A stretch of 64,000 bases of DNA, from positions 1-64,000 of the forward strand of contig NZ_KZ626872.1 of assembly GCF_002911015.1 (NCBI RefSeq), in the 5' to 3' direction. The first letter of the stretch is position 1, and every line of letters begins with the position of its first letter. The position numbers and the translations under genes were made by a program. The stretch is from Streptomyces populi. GTDB lineage: Bacteria; Actinomycetota; Actinomycetes; Streptomycetales; Streptomycetaceae. Below, one piece after another: positions 49,726 to 57,445 of this stretch. The notes below the pieces were generated by a model. The model worked only from the letters and a program-made list of their open reading frames with translations. It was not told where the DNA came from and did no database searches.

Positions 49726-51299
49726 CAGGTCGTACTCCCCGCGGAGGCGGACGGTTCCGCGGGGCCGCCGGCGTCCGTGGAGCCGGTCTCGCCGGTCTCA
49801 CCGGTGGCGGTGCCGGCGGAGCCCGCGACGGTCTCGCCGTCCGTGGGACCGGTACCGATTCCGTCCGTGGCGGTCCCGCTCGCGGTGATGGTGGTCCGGC
49901 TCGTGGTGGCGGGCTCCGTGGTGGTGCCTTCCGTGGCGCCCGGCGTGGTCCCGTCCGTGCTCGCGCCACCGGCAGTGGCACCGGTCGTGGCCCCGGTCGG
50001 ACTTCCGGTCGTGCTTCCGTCCGTGGCTGTGGTGCTTCCGGCGGTCCCCGGGTCGGGCTCGCCCGTGTCGGTCCCGCCCCCGGTGGGATCTCCGGGGGAA
50101 GTCCCCGCGTCGGTGTCGTCCGGGCCGGGACCGGACGTGTTCGGGCCCGGTGTCAGGCCGCCGGTGTCCGTGGGGGTGTCCGGGCTCCCGTCGCCGCCCG
50201 GGCCGGACACGTGCAGCGTCACCTGGCCGCCCCATTCCAGGGCGCTGCCCTCGGCGGGCCGGGACGAGGTGACCGGGGAGTCGCCCGGGGGCAGGGAGGC
50301 GCCGTCGAAGGAGACGGCGAGTCCGGCCCGCACCAGCCGTTCGCTCGCCTCGGCGAACGTCAGTCCCGTGACCGGCGGCACGGTCGTCCCCTTCCGCGCG
50401 TCGAACGGCGTGTCCTTCTCGCCCCCCGTGCCCAGCGGGCGCGAGATCCCCCGGCCGGGGTCGTCGACGTCCACCAGGCGGAGCCGGTGGAGGGGTTCCT
50501 CGCCGGGGGGCGGCTCGACGACGACGATCCGGTCCTCCCGGAAGCCGGACCATTTCCTGTTTCCGTCCTTGAAACCCACCGAGACCTTTTTGATGTCCGC
50601 CTTGGAGGGGCGCAATGGATTGCCGCAGGAGCACTTCACCGCGGGCAGCCCCCGACGGTCGACCAGAACGGCGATTCCGGACTGGAGCAAGGATTCGAAG
50701 GGGACGGCCTTGCCGTGCTTGTAGGCATGATTCGTCACGAGGGTGTCGTGGCGCAGGACGACGGGCGTGAGCCGGTCGACATATCCGGGGATCTCGTCCG
50801 GACGGATATCCAGGACGCGTGCCCATTCTCGCGCCCTGGCCGAGTTCTTGGGATCGGTGAGGAATTCCTTGAGTCGTGCGACGACACAGGTGCCGGGCCG
50901 GGCCGAGCCGCCGAAGTCGGGGGCGGGCCCGCCGGTCCGGTCCGGCCCCGGTGTCCCGTCGTTCCCGCCGCCGGTGCTTCCGCCCCGGCCACCGGTGCCG
51001 CCACCACCGGGTTCACTCGGGGCGTCACCTCGGGCCGTGCCCCCGTACAGCCCCGGGCTGTTGCTGGCCTGCACCCCGCCGACCGGCCGGGCCGGCCGTG
51101 CGCCGGTGGCGTCCTTTCCGAGTGCGCCGTCCTCCTCGAAGAAGGGATCGGCCTGCGAGACTCCCGCGGCCACGGCGCGAATGGCGAACATGTGATCGGA
51201 TTTTCCGCATCCACTGACGACCAGTGCGGAAACCAGTAGCAGGACCGTTCGGCGTACCGCTGTTAATCCGGCCCTTCGCATGGATGCGCGAAACGTCAT
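49725..51299 (-). CDS. PASTA-containing lipoprotein (DUF6777-like)
   Basis: The 524-residue lipoprotein has the lipobox LVVSGC near residue 27-31 after a basic start. An unknown domain spans about 35-290 (conserved ADPFFEEDGALG, CSCGNPLRPS), consistent with DUF6777. One PASTA-like domain lies at about 310-375 (VPPVTGLTFAEASERLVRAG, then SRPAEGSALEWGGQVTLHV), and a 150-residue Thr/Gly/Asp/Ser tail follows. A Leu near the N-terminus uses TTA (51264-51266). Its stop overlaps the kinase start by one base (TGATG). The start could also be the internal ATG at 51281. Confidence 0.85.
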   Translation of the reverse strand: MTFRASMRRAGLTAVRRTVLLLVSALVVSGCGKSDHMFAIRAVAAGVSQADPFFEEDGALGKDATGARPARPVGGVQASNSPGLYGGTARGDAPSEPGGGGTGGRGGSTGGGNDGTPGPDRTGGPAPDFGGSARPGTCVVARLKEFLTDPKNSARAREWARVLDIRPDEIPGYVDRLTPVVLRHDTLVTNHAYKHGKAVPFESLLQSGIAVLVDRRGLPAVKCSCGNPLRPSKADIKKVSVGFKDGNRKWSGFREDRIVVVEPPPGEEPLHRLRLVDVDDPGRGISRPLGTGGEKDTPFDARKGTTVPPVTGLTFAEASERLVRAGLAVSFDGASLPPGDSPVTSSRPAEGSALEWGGQVTLHVSGPGGDGSPDTPTDTGGLTPGPNTSGPGPDDTDAGTSPGDPTGGGTDTGEPDPGTAGSTTATDGSTTGSPTGATTGATAGGASTDGTTPGATEGTTTEPATTSRTTITASGTATDGIGTGPTDGETVAGSAGTATGETGETGSTDAGGPAEPSASAGSTT

Positions 51300-51418
51300 G
51301 GCCGCTCCCCCTTGCGATTTCCCCCTGGACTCCGCGGTCCGGAGAGCGGACGCGGAGCTTCACCTCCATGCTACTGAATGGAAATGCCTTTCAGGCAAGT
51401 GGAATCGATGCGGTGAAT

Positions 51419-52372
51419 TCAGCGACCGCGTGCGTTCAATGAGGCCAGATAGGCGTTGTACGCCTCGAGTTCCTTGTCGCCGTCCCGGTCCGCGGCGCGG
51501 TCCAGGCGCTTGGCCTGCCGCTGCTCGGAGTTGTACCACTGGAAGAGCAGCGCGAGCAGGACGAGGACGGAGGGGATCTCGCTGAACGCCCAGGCGATGC
51601 CGCCGGCGGCGGTCTGGTCGGCGAGCGCGTCGATGCCGAGGGAGGCCGGCGGATTCTTGTACGACTCGACCATCGGGCCCGAGGCCATCATCAGCGCGAT
51701 GCCGAAGAACGCGTGGAACGGCATGCCCGCGAACAGCTCCAGCATCCGCATCAGATGGCCCGGCCGGTGCGGGCCCGGGTCCACGCCCATGATCGGCCAG
51801 AAGAAGAACAGGCCGACGAGGAGGAAGTGGCACATCATCACGACGTGACCCGTGGTGGAGCCCATCAGGAAGTCGAAGAGCGGGGAGAAGTACAGCGCGT
51901 ACAGGCTCGCGATGAACATCGGGATCGTGAACGCCGGGTGCGTGACGATCTTCATGTACCGGCTGTGCAGGAACATCAGCAGCAGCTCGCGCGGCCCCTT
52001 GCCGCCGCGCTTCGCGGCCACCGGCAGCGCGCGCAGCGCCAGTGTGATCGGCGCCCCGAGCAGGATCAGGATCGGCGAGAGCATGCTGATCACCATGTGC
52101 TGGACCATGTGCACGCTGAACATGACCATGCCGTAGTCGTTCAGCCGGGTGCACATGACGAGCATCACCGTCAGCACGCCGACGAAGAAGGAGGCCGTAC
52201 GGCCCCACGACCACGCGTCGCCGCGCCGGGCCAGCCGTACGACTCCCCAGCCGTAGAGCCCGAGCCCGAGCAGGCACGCGACGAGGAAGAACGGGTCGGC
52301 GGACCATGCGAGCCCCCGCCCCAGCGTGAACGGCGGCAGATCCATGGTCATGCCGTGCCCGCTGTGATCCAT
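51419..52372 (-). CDS. CtaG/YoeI-type copper or cytochrome oxidase assembly membrane protein
   Basis: The ATG at 52372 follows CAGGAGCC and gives 317 residues. The N-terminus MDHSGHGMTM is rich in His and Met, typical of copper-binding segments. Seven to eight helices follow, with conserved MVQHMVISMLSPILILLGAP, GHVVMMCHFLLVGLFFFW and MPFHAFFGIALMM. Members of Caa3_CtaG (PF09678) help assemble CuA/CuB of cytochrome oxidase or move copper. No cox gene is adjacent. Confidence 0.88.
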   Translation of the reverse strand: MDHSGHGMTMDLPPFTLGRGLAWSADPFFLVACLLGLGLYGWGVVRLARRGDAWSWGRTASFFVGVLTVMLVMCTRLNDYGMVMFSVHMVQHMVISMLSPILILLGAPITLALRALPVAAKRGGKGPRELLLMFLHSRYMKIVTHPAFTIPMFIASLYALYFSPLFDFLMGSTTGHVVMMCHFLLVGLFFFWPIMGVDPGPHRPGHLMRMLELFAGMPFHAFFGIALMMASGPMVESYKNPPASLGIDALADQTAAGGIAWAFSEIPSVLVLLALLFQWYNSEQRQAKRLDRAADRDGDKELEAYNAYLASLNARGR

Positions 52373-52423
52373 CCGCCGGCTCCTGTTTCGTACTGGTTGT
52401 GCGCTGTCTGTCCGCACCAGAGT

Positions 52424-52463
52424 AGAACCGCCCCCGGCCGCGACTGCGACCGGGGGCGGTTCT
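52424..52463 (-). terminator. Terminator of pfkA
   Basis: AGAACCGCCCCCGG (52424-52437) pairs perfectly with CCGGGGGCGGTTCT (52450-52463) around 12 bases, 13 bases after the pfkA stop on the minus strand. Confidence 0.8.
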
Positions 52464-52475
52464 CCCGTGTACGTC

Positions 52476-53501
52476 TCAGAGCACGCACTCCGCCTCGGCG
52501 TAGCGCTCGTCCGGAACCGTCTTCAGGGTCTCGACCGCCTCGGCGAGCGACACCATGACGATGTCGGTGCCGCGCAGCGCGGTCATCATCCCGAACTCGC
52601 CCCGGTGCACGGCCTCCACGGCGTGCCATCCGAAGCGGGTCGCGAGCACCCGGTCGTACGCCGTCGGGGTGCCGCCGCGCTGCACGTGACCGAGGATGAC
52701 CGGCCGGGCCTCCTTGCCGAGCCGCTGTTCCAGCTCGATGGAGAGCTGCCGGGCGATGCCGGCGAAGCGCTCGTGGCCGTAGATGTCCTTGCCGCCCTCG
52801 TCGTAGGCCATCGAGCCCTCGCGGGGCTTGGCGCCCTCGGCGGCGACGACGATGGCGAACCGCTTGCCCGCCTCGAACCGCTCGCCGACCCGCGCGGCCA
52901 GCTCCTCGATGTCGAAGGGACGCTCCGGCACGACGATGGCGTGGGCGCCCGCGGCCATGCCGGAGTGCAGCGCGATCCAGCCGGTGTGGCGGCCCATGAC
53001 CTCCACGATCAGGACGCGCTGGTGGGACTCGGCGGTGGTCTTCAGCCGGTCGAGGGCCTCGGTCGCGACGCCGACGGCCGTGTCGAAGCCGAAGGTGACG
53101 TCCGTGACCGCGATGTCGTTGTCGATGGTCTTGGGCACACCGACGATCGGCAGGCCGCCGTCCGACAGCAGGCGGGCCGCCTTCAGCGTGCCCTCGCCGC
53201 CGATCGGGATGATCGCGTCGAGCCCGAGGTCCGCCACGTGGCCCTTGGCCCGCTCCACGCCGTCGCGCAGATGCGCGGGCTGGACCCGGGAGGAGCCGAG
53301 CATGGTGCCGCCGCGGGCGAGGATGCCGCTCACGGCGTCGAGGTCGAGCTTGAGGTAGTCGCACTCCAGGAGACCCCTCCAGCCGTCCCGGAAGCCGATG
53401 ACCTCGTCGCCGTGGTCGACGACGGCACGGTGTACGACCGACCGGATGACGGCGTTCAGGCCGGGGCAGTCGCCGCCGGACGTGAGGACACCAATGCGCA
53501 T
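52476..53501 (-). CDS. pfkA: ATP-dependent 6-phosphofructokinase
   Basis: The 341-residue enzyme phosphorylates fructose 6-phosphate in glycolysis. The ATG at 53501 is chosen over the longer open frame because MRIGVLTSGGDCPGLNAVI is the family start. Motifs are GGEGTLKAA (nucleotide site), PKTIDNDI with catalytic Asp, MGRHTGWIAL and GHVQRGGTPTAYDR. A palindrome lies 18 bases upstream, so expression may be controlled by a DNA-binding protein or leader hairpin. A strong terminator follows. Confidence 0.96.
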   Translation of the reverse strand: MRIGVLTSGGDCPGLNAVIRSVVHRAVVDHGDEVIGFRDGWRGLLECDYLKLDLDAVSGILARGGTMLGSSRVQPAHLRDGVERAKGHVADLGLDAIIPIGGEGTLKAARLLSDGGLPIVGVPKTIDNDIAVTDVTFGFDTAVGVATEALDRLKTTAESHQRVLIVEVMGRHTGWIALHSGMAAGAHAIVVPERPFDIEELAARVGERFEAGKRFAIVVAAEGAKPREGSMAYDEGGKDIYGHERFAGIARQLSIELEQRLGKEARPVILGHVQRGGTPTAYDRVLATRFGWHAVEAVHRGEFGMMTALRGTDIVMVSLAEAVETLKTVPDERYAEAECVL

Positions 53502-53518
53502 AGCCCGAAATACCTTCT

Positions 53519-53547
53519 CAACGTGGTCCGGGGACCGGACCACGTTG
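53519..53547. promoter_or_regulatory. 12-bp inverted repeat before pfkA
   Basis: CAACGTGGTCCG (53519-53530) pairs perfectly with CGGACCACGTTG (53536-53547) around GGGAC, 18 bases upstream of the pfkA ATG. It is either an operator or a leader hairpin just before the ribosome-binding site. Confidence 0.6.
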
Positions 53548-53671
53548 TCCGGCGAGGATCGCGGCCAGCCTACCGGCGGGAGGGGCCCGCGCCGTACTGT
53601 GCGTCCGCCTGCTGGACGCGCCCGCTCACCTGTGCGGATGCCGTTTCAGACGGGCTCCGGGAGGGCCTGTG

Positions 53672-53709
53672 CGGACCGTTCGGTGAACCCGTACGGACCG
53701 TTCGGTGAA
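53672..53709. repeat. 16-bp direct repeat CGGACCGTTCGGTGAA
   Basis: Two identical copies (53672-53687 and 53694-53709) with a 22-base period lie between pfkA and the end of gatD. Function unknown; the spacing of two helical turns fits a protein-binding iteron. Confidence 0.65.
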
Positions 53710-53738
53710 GCGGAAACGATTCCTCTCCGGAAACGCCA

Positions 53739-53773
53739 AGAGGAACCGTTCCTCCATGAGAAACGGTTCCTCT
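53739..53773 (-). terminator. Terminator of murT-gatD
   Basis: AGAGGAACCGTT (53739-53750) pairs perfectly with AACGGTTCCTCT (53762-53773) around 11 bases, 21 bases after the gatD stop. On the minus strand it is followed by TTGGCGTTT. A partial extra copy of the arm lies at 53714-53726 (AACGATTCCTCTC). Confidence 0.72.
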
Positions 53774-53794
53774 GACCGCCGGAGCGGGCCGGCC

Positions 53795-54523
53795 CTACGC
53801 GGGCTGCTGGGCGGACGCGATGCGCTCGGCGCGCAGCGCCTCGTACCAGCGGTCGTCGGTCGGCGGCAGCGCGTTGACGTCGAGGGCCAGCTTCAGCAGC
53901 AGGTCCGCGATCTGCGGGTTGCGGGCGAGGACGGGCCCGTGCATGTACGTGCCGAACACGGTGTCGTTGTACGCGCCCTCGGTGCCGTCGCCCGTGCCGT
54001 TGCCCCTGCCGAACCGCACGTTCGCGAACGGGCGGGCGGTGGGACCGAGGTGGGTGACGCCCTGGTGGTTCTCGAAGCCGGTCAGCTGGGGCAGGCCGAG
54101 CCGCGGGTCGATGTCCGCGAGGACGTCGCCGACGCACCGCTCGCCCTCACCGCGCACCGAGACCACGTCGAGCAGGCCGAGGCCCGGCTCGCGCTCACCG
54201 AGGTCGTTGATGAACTCGTGCCCGAGGATCTGGTAGCCGGCGCAGACGGAGAACACGATCGCGCCGTTGCCGACCGCGCGCTCCAGACCGCCGTCACGGC
54301 GCAGCCGCTCCGCGGCGAGCCGCTGCGGCCGGTCCTCGCCGCCCCCGATCAGGTAGATGTCGCCGGAGGTCGGGATCGGCTGGTCGCTGCGCACGTCGAC
54401 GCGGGCCACGTCGAGGCCGCGCTGACGCGCCCGGCGCTCCACGACGAGGGCGTTGCCCTGGTCGCCGTAGGTGCTCAGCAGGTCTGGGTAGACCCACACC
54501 AGACGCAGGCTGTTGTCAGTCAT
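53795..54523 (-). CDS. gatD: Lipid II isoglutaminyl synthase, glutaminase subunit
   Basis: GatD releases ammonia from glutamine for MurT to amidate the D-Glu of lipid II. The ATG at 54523 gives 242 residues with nucleophile Cys94 in VFSVCAGYQILG and the catalytic His in GTYMHGPVLARN, as in class I (CobB/CobQ-like) amidotransferases. It begins 20 bases inside the end of the open murT unit's downstream gap and is one operon with murT. The product is essential for normal cross-linking in Gram-positive bacteria that have it. Confidence 0.93.
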   Translation of the reverse strand: MTDNSLRLVWVYPDLLSTYGDQGNALVVERRARQRGLDVARVDVRSDQPIPTSGDIYLIGGGEDRPQRLAAERLRRDGGLERAVGNGAIVFSVCAGYQILGHEFINDLGEREPGLGLLDVVSVRGEGERCVGDVLADIDPRLGLPQLTGFENHQGVTHLGPTARPFANVRFGRGNGTGDGTEGAYNDTVFGTYMHGPVLARNPQIADLLLKLALDVNALPPTDDRWYEALRAERIASAQQPA

Positions 54524-54542
54524 TCTCTTCGTCCTCCGTGGC

Positions 54543-55781
54543 TCAGTTGCCGACACGACGCCTCAAGTCCTGGAATGCGGTGTAGTTCGCGATGACCTCG
54601 ATACGTCCGGGCGGTGCCATCTGCACGGCCTGGTCGAGGGTGTCGCAGACCTGGAACTGCTGGTTCGCCACTTCGAGGCGGACGGCGAGGTCGAGCTTGC
54701 GGTCGCCGAGAACGAAGATCGGGTGTCCGGTCAGGCGGGTGTAGTCGACGTCCCACAGCCAGGAGGTGTCGGTGCCGTCGGCGCCGCGCGCGTTCACCGA
54801 CAGGATGACCGGGGTCGGCGGCGGGTCGATCAGGGAGAAGGTCTCCAGCCAGCCCGCGGGGTTCTTGGCGAGCAGCAGACGCAGGTCGCGCTCCATGAAC
54901 TGGACCACGTCGTAGCGTCCGGCCACCGCCTGCACCTGGTACATGCGCTCCAGGGCGACCTGCGGCGGCACCCCGAAGACGGCGGCCACGGCGGCCGACG
55001 AGGCGGCGTTCGCCTTGTTGGCCCGGCCCGGGAGCTGGAGGTGGATCGGCCACGCGGAACCGTGCGGGTCGAGGACGTGGTCCCCGGACAGCGCCCAGGT
55101 CGGCGTCGGACGGCGGAAGCCGCACTCGCCGCAGAACCAGTCGTCGCCGGGGCGCTGCATCACACCACCGCACGACGGGCAGGACCAGGCGTCCTCCTTC
55201 CACATCTGGCCGGCCGCCACCCACATGACGTTCGGCGAGGAGGAGGCGGCCCAGACCACCAGCGGGTCGTCCGCGTTGGCGACCACGACGGCCTTGGAAC
55301 CGGCCAGCCCCTCACGCCAGTGCTCGGCCATCATCCGCGTCTCGGCGGCGCGGTCGAGCTGGTCGCGCGAGAGGTTCAGCAGCGCGATGCACTTCGGGTC
55401 GGTGTCACGTGCCACACCGGCGAGGTACTTCTCGTCGACCTCGATGACCGCGAACTTGGCGTCCGAGCCCCCGGCCAGCGCCGAGGTGATGCCCGCGGGC
55501 ATGTTGGCGCCGAGCGCGTTGGACACGACCGGGCCCGCGGCGCGCAGCGCCTCCGCGATCAGCCGGGTCGTCGTGGTCTTGCCGTTGGTCGCCGACACCA
55601 GGACCACGTCCAGGTGCGTGGCGAGCCTCGCCAGCAGGTCGGGGTCGAGCTTGAGCGCCACCCGGCCGCCGATCACCGATCCGCTGCCGCGTCCGGCGGC
55701 TCGCGAGACGGCCGCCGCCGCCTTGCCCGCCGTCACGGCCAGCTTGGCCCGCGGCGACAGCGGGTCCGAGTTGCCTGACAT
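54543..55781 (-). CDS. murT: Lipid II isoglutaminyl synthase, Mur ligase subunit
   Basis: The ATG at 55781 gives 412 residues. This Mur-ligase-like protein has the ATP-binding loop SATNGKTTTTRLIAEAL near residue 64, VIEVDEKYL, NLSRDQLDR and a DUF1727 C-terminal domain (VILSVNARGADGTDTSWLWD). A Cys4 zinc ribbon (CPSCGG, then CGECGF) sits in the middle domain, as in characterised MurT. With GatD it converts the glutamate of lipid II to iso-glutamine. It is separated from gatD by 19 bases. Confidence 0.95.
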   Translation of the reverse strand: MSGNSDPLSPRAKLAVTAGKAAAAVSRAAGRGSGSVIGGRVALKLDPDLLARLATHLDVVLVSATNGKTTTTRLIAEALRAAGPVVSNALGANMPAGITSALAGGSDAKFAVIEVDEKYLAGVARDTDPKCIALLNLSRDQLDRAAETRMMAEHWREGLAGSKAVVVANADDPLVVWAASSSPNVMWVAAGQMWKEDAWSCPSCGGVMQRPGDDWFCGECGFRRPTPTWALSGDHVLDPHGSAWPIHLQLPGRANKANAASSAAVAAVFGVPPQVALERMYQVQAVAGRYDVVQFMERDLRLLLAKNPAGWLETFSLIDPPPTPVILSVNARGADGTDTSWLWDVDYTRLTGHPIFVLGDRKLDLAVRLEVANQQFQVCDTLDQAVQMAPPGRIEVIANYTAFQDLRRRVGN

Positions 55782-55935
55782 CGTTTCTCGATCCTCCTTG
55801 CGTACGCGCCGCGCCCCTGCCCCCGGCACATGTGGGGGCTCAGCCTATCGAGATCCGCTCACGGGCCCGAATCGCGGCACCACCTCGGTGCCGGCGCGAC
55901 CTGCGCGCGCCTACCAGGACCGTACCCTTGCCGCC

Positions 55936-56475
55936 ATGCGACACGGTTCCATCCCGGGCACCCACGGACGCGTCCGGCCCCTCATCCTGCTCGGTGACCC
56001 CCTCCTGCGTACAGCCTGCGAGGACGTCACCGAATTCGGCCCCGAGCTCGCGGAGCTCGTCGAGGACATGTTCGCGACGATGTACGCCGCCGAGGGCGTC
56101 GGTCTCGCCGCGAACCAGATCGGCGTCGGTCTGAGGGTCTTCGTGTACGACTGCCCGGACGACGACGACGTCCGCCACGTGGGACACGTGGTGAACCCCC
56201 GTCTCGTCGAGGCGGACGGCGTGGTCCTGCGCGGACCCGAGGGCTGTCTCTCGCTGCCCGGTCTGGAGGCCGGGACCGAGCGGTACGACCACGCGGTCGT
56301 CGAGGGCCGGGCGCTCACCGGCGAGCCGGTCACCGTGCACGGCACGGGCTGGTTCGCGCGGTGCCTCCAGCACGAGTGCGACCACCTCGACGGCGGGGTG
56401 TACGCGGACCGGCTCACCGGGTGGCGCCGGCGTCGCCATCTGCGTCAGGTGGCACGGGCTTCCTGGAGCGGCTGA
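55936..56475 (+). CDS. def: Peptide deformylase
   Basis: The 179-residue metalloenzyme removes the N-formyl group from new proteins. All three motifs are present: EGVGLAANQIG (GxGLAAxQ), EGCLSLPG with the metal-binding Cys, and HECDHLDG with the two His ligands and catalytic Glu. The ATG at 55936 gives MRHGSIPGTHGRVRPLILLG. Streptomyces usually have several def genes. This one stands alone, divergent from murT, and ends in a hairpin. Confidence 0.95.
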   Translation: MRHGSIPGTHGRVRPLILLGDPLLRTACEDVTEFGPELAELVEDMFATMYAAEGVGLAANQIGVGLRVFVYDCPDDDDVRHVGHVVNPRLVEADGVVLRGPEGCLSLPGLEAGTERYDHAVVEGRALTGEPVTVHGTGWFARCLQHECDHLDGGVYADRLTGWRRRRHLRQVARASWSG

Positions 56476-56480
56476 GGGCG

Positions 56481-56520
56481 GCCCGGCGCCGTCGGCCGTT
56501 CCCGGCGGGCGGCGCCGGGC
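56481..56520 (+). terminator. Terminator of def
   Basis: GCCCGGCGCCG (56481-56491) pairs perfectly with CGGCGCCGGGC (56510-56520) around an 18-base loop, starting six bases after the def stop. Confidence 0.65.
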
Positions 56521-56631
56521 CCCGTGACGGTCCGGCGGCCGGTGCCGGACGCTTCCGTCGGCCCGGTGGCCGGCGCCGTCCGTGTCCTTTGACGAGGTGT
56601 CCGCCTGACGGGGTGTCCGTGTGAGCCCCGG

Positions 56632-57276
56632 TCAGAAACCCGGGCCGCCGACACGGTCGCCCGCCGCCGCGAGGCGGCCCCACAGCAGGTCGGCCAGGCT
56701 CCGCACCAACTCGGCGCGCGAGCACGGGCGTTCGCCGAGCCACCAGTCTCCGGCGGCGTGCATCATGCCGACGATGCCGTGGCCCCACACCCGTGCCAGC
56801 TGCTGGCTGCCCGGTCCGAGATCCACCCGCTCCTCGATGACCTCGGCCAGTTCCTCACCCATGCGGCGCAGCACCGGCGCGGAGTACTTGCCCACGTCGA
56901 ACCCCGGGTCGCCCGGCTGGCCGCCCTCCGCCGGATGCATCAGGAACCGGTACACCTGCGGCCGTGCCTCGATGGCGGCCAAGTACGTGTCGAGCGTCGA
57001 CTCCACGCGCTCACGCCGTTCGGCCGGGGCGTCCAGTGCCGCCCGCAGCGCTTCGAGGAGCGCGTCGGTGTGCCGCTTGGCGAGGGCGGCGTAGAGGCCG
57101 CCCTTGTCGCCGAAGTGGCGGTACAGGATGGGCTTCGTGATGCCGGCCTCCGCGGCGATGGCGTTCATGGAGGCCCCGGGGCCGTCACGGAGCACCACTC
57201 TGTCGGCGGCTTCCAGCAGTTCGCGCCGGCGGCGGTCGGCGGACCTCTGCTGATCGGTCCGCTGTGTGGTGTCCAT
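56632..57276 (-). CDS. TetR-family transcriptional repressor
   Basis: The 214-residue protein has the TetR helix-turn-helix at about 18-64 (ADRVVLRDGPGASMNAIAAE, then ITKPILYRHFGDKGGLYAAL) and an all-helical ligand-binding domain. It is divergent from an acyl-CoA dehydrogenase with two GTAAC-type palindromes in between. This is the usual layout of a fatty-acid or acyl-CoA-responsive repressor controlling itself and the oxidation gene. Confidence 0.92.
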   Translation of the reverse strand: MDTTQRTDQQRSADRRRRELLEAADRVVLRDGPGASMNAIAAEAGITKPILYRHFGDKGGLYAALAKRHTDALLEALRAALDAPAERRERVESTLDTYLAAIEARPQVYRFLMHPAEGGQPGDPGFDVGKYSAPVLRRMGEELAEVIEERVDLGPGSQQLARVWGHGIVGMMHAAGDWWLGERPCSRAELVRSLADLLWGRLAAAGDRVGGPGF

Positions 57277-57382
57277 GTGCTCTCCCCACCCGTGGTGATT
57301 CGGTGACGCTTGCGCAAACTAACACTGATCGTCGTATGGGTATCGAACGGGATGCCGAGCCGAACTCGGGAGTTGACTTTTC

Positions 57383-57396
57383 TTACTAGCCAGTAA
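57383..57396. promoter_or_regulatory. TetR operator O1 (TTACTAGCCAGTAA)
   Basis: A 14-base near-palindrome TTACT-AGCC-AGTAA lies in the TetR/acyl-CoA dehydrogenase gap. It follows TTGACT (57373-57378), which resembles a + strand -35, so binding would block the dehydrogenase promoter. Confidence 0.7.
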
Positions 57397-57405
57397 CACA
57401 CTCCA

Positions 57406-57420
57406 GTTACCGCAAGTAAC
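57406..57420. promoter_or_regulatory. TetR operator O2 (GTTACCGCAAGTAAC)
   Basis: A perfect GTTAC/GTAAC inverted repeat with a five-base centre lies ten bases after O1 and 26 bases before the dehydrogenase ATG. It shares the TTAC/GTAA half-site with O1. Two sites about 23 bases centre to centre suit co-operative binding of two dimers. Confidence 0.75.
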
Positions 57421-57445
57421 AGCTTAGTGCAGCGCTGGAGGGGAC

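Noticed and set aside
53646..54137. Arg-rich frame antisense/offset to gatD
   Set aside because: Very Arg/Pro/Gly-rich composition is typical of an out-of-frame reading of high-GC coding DNA.
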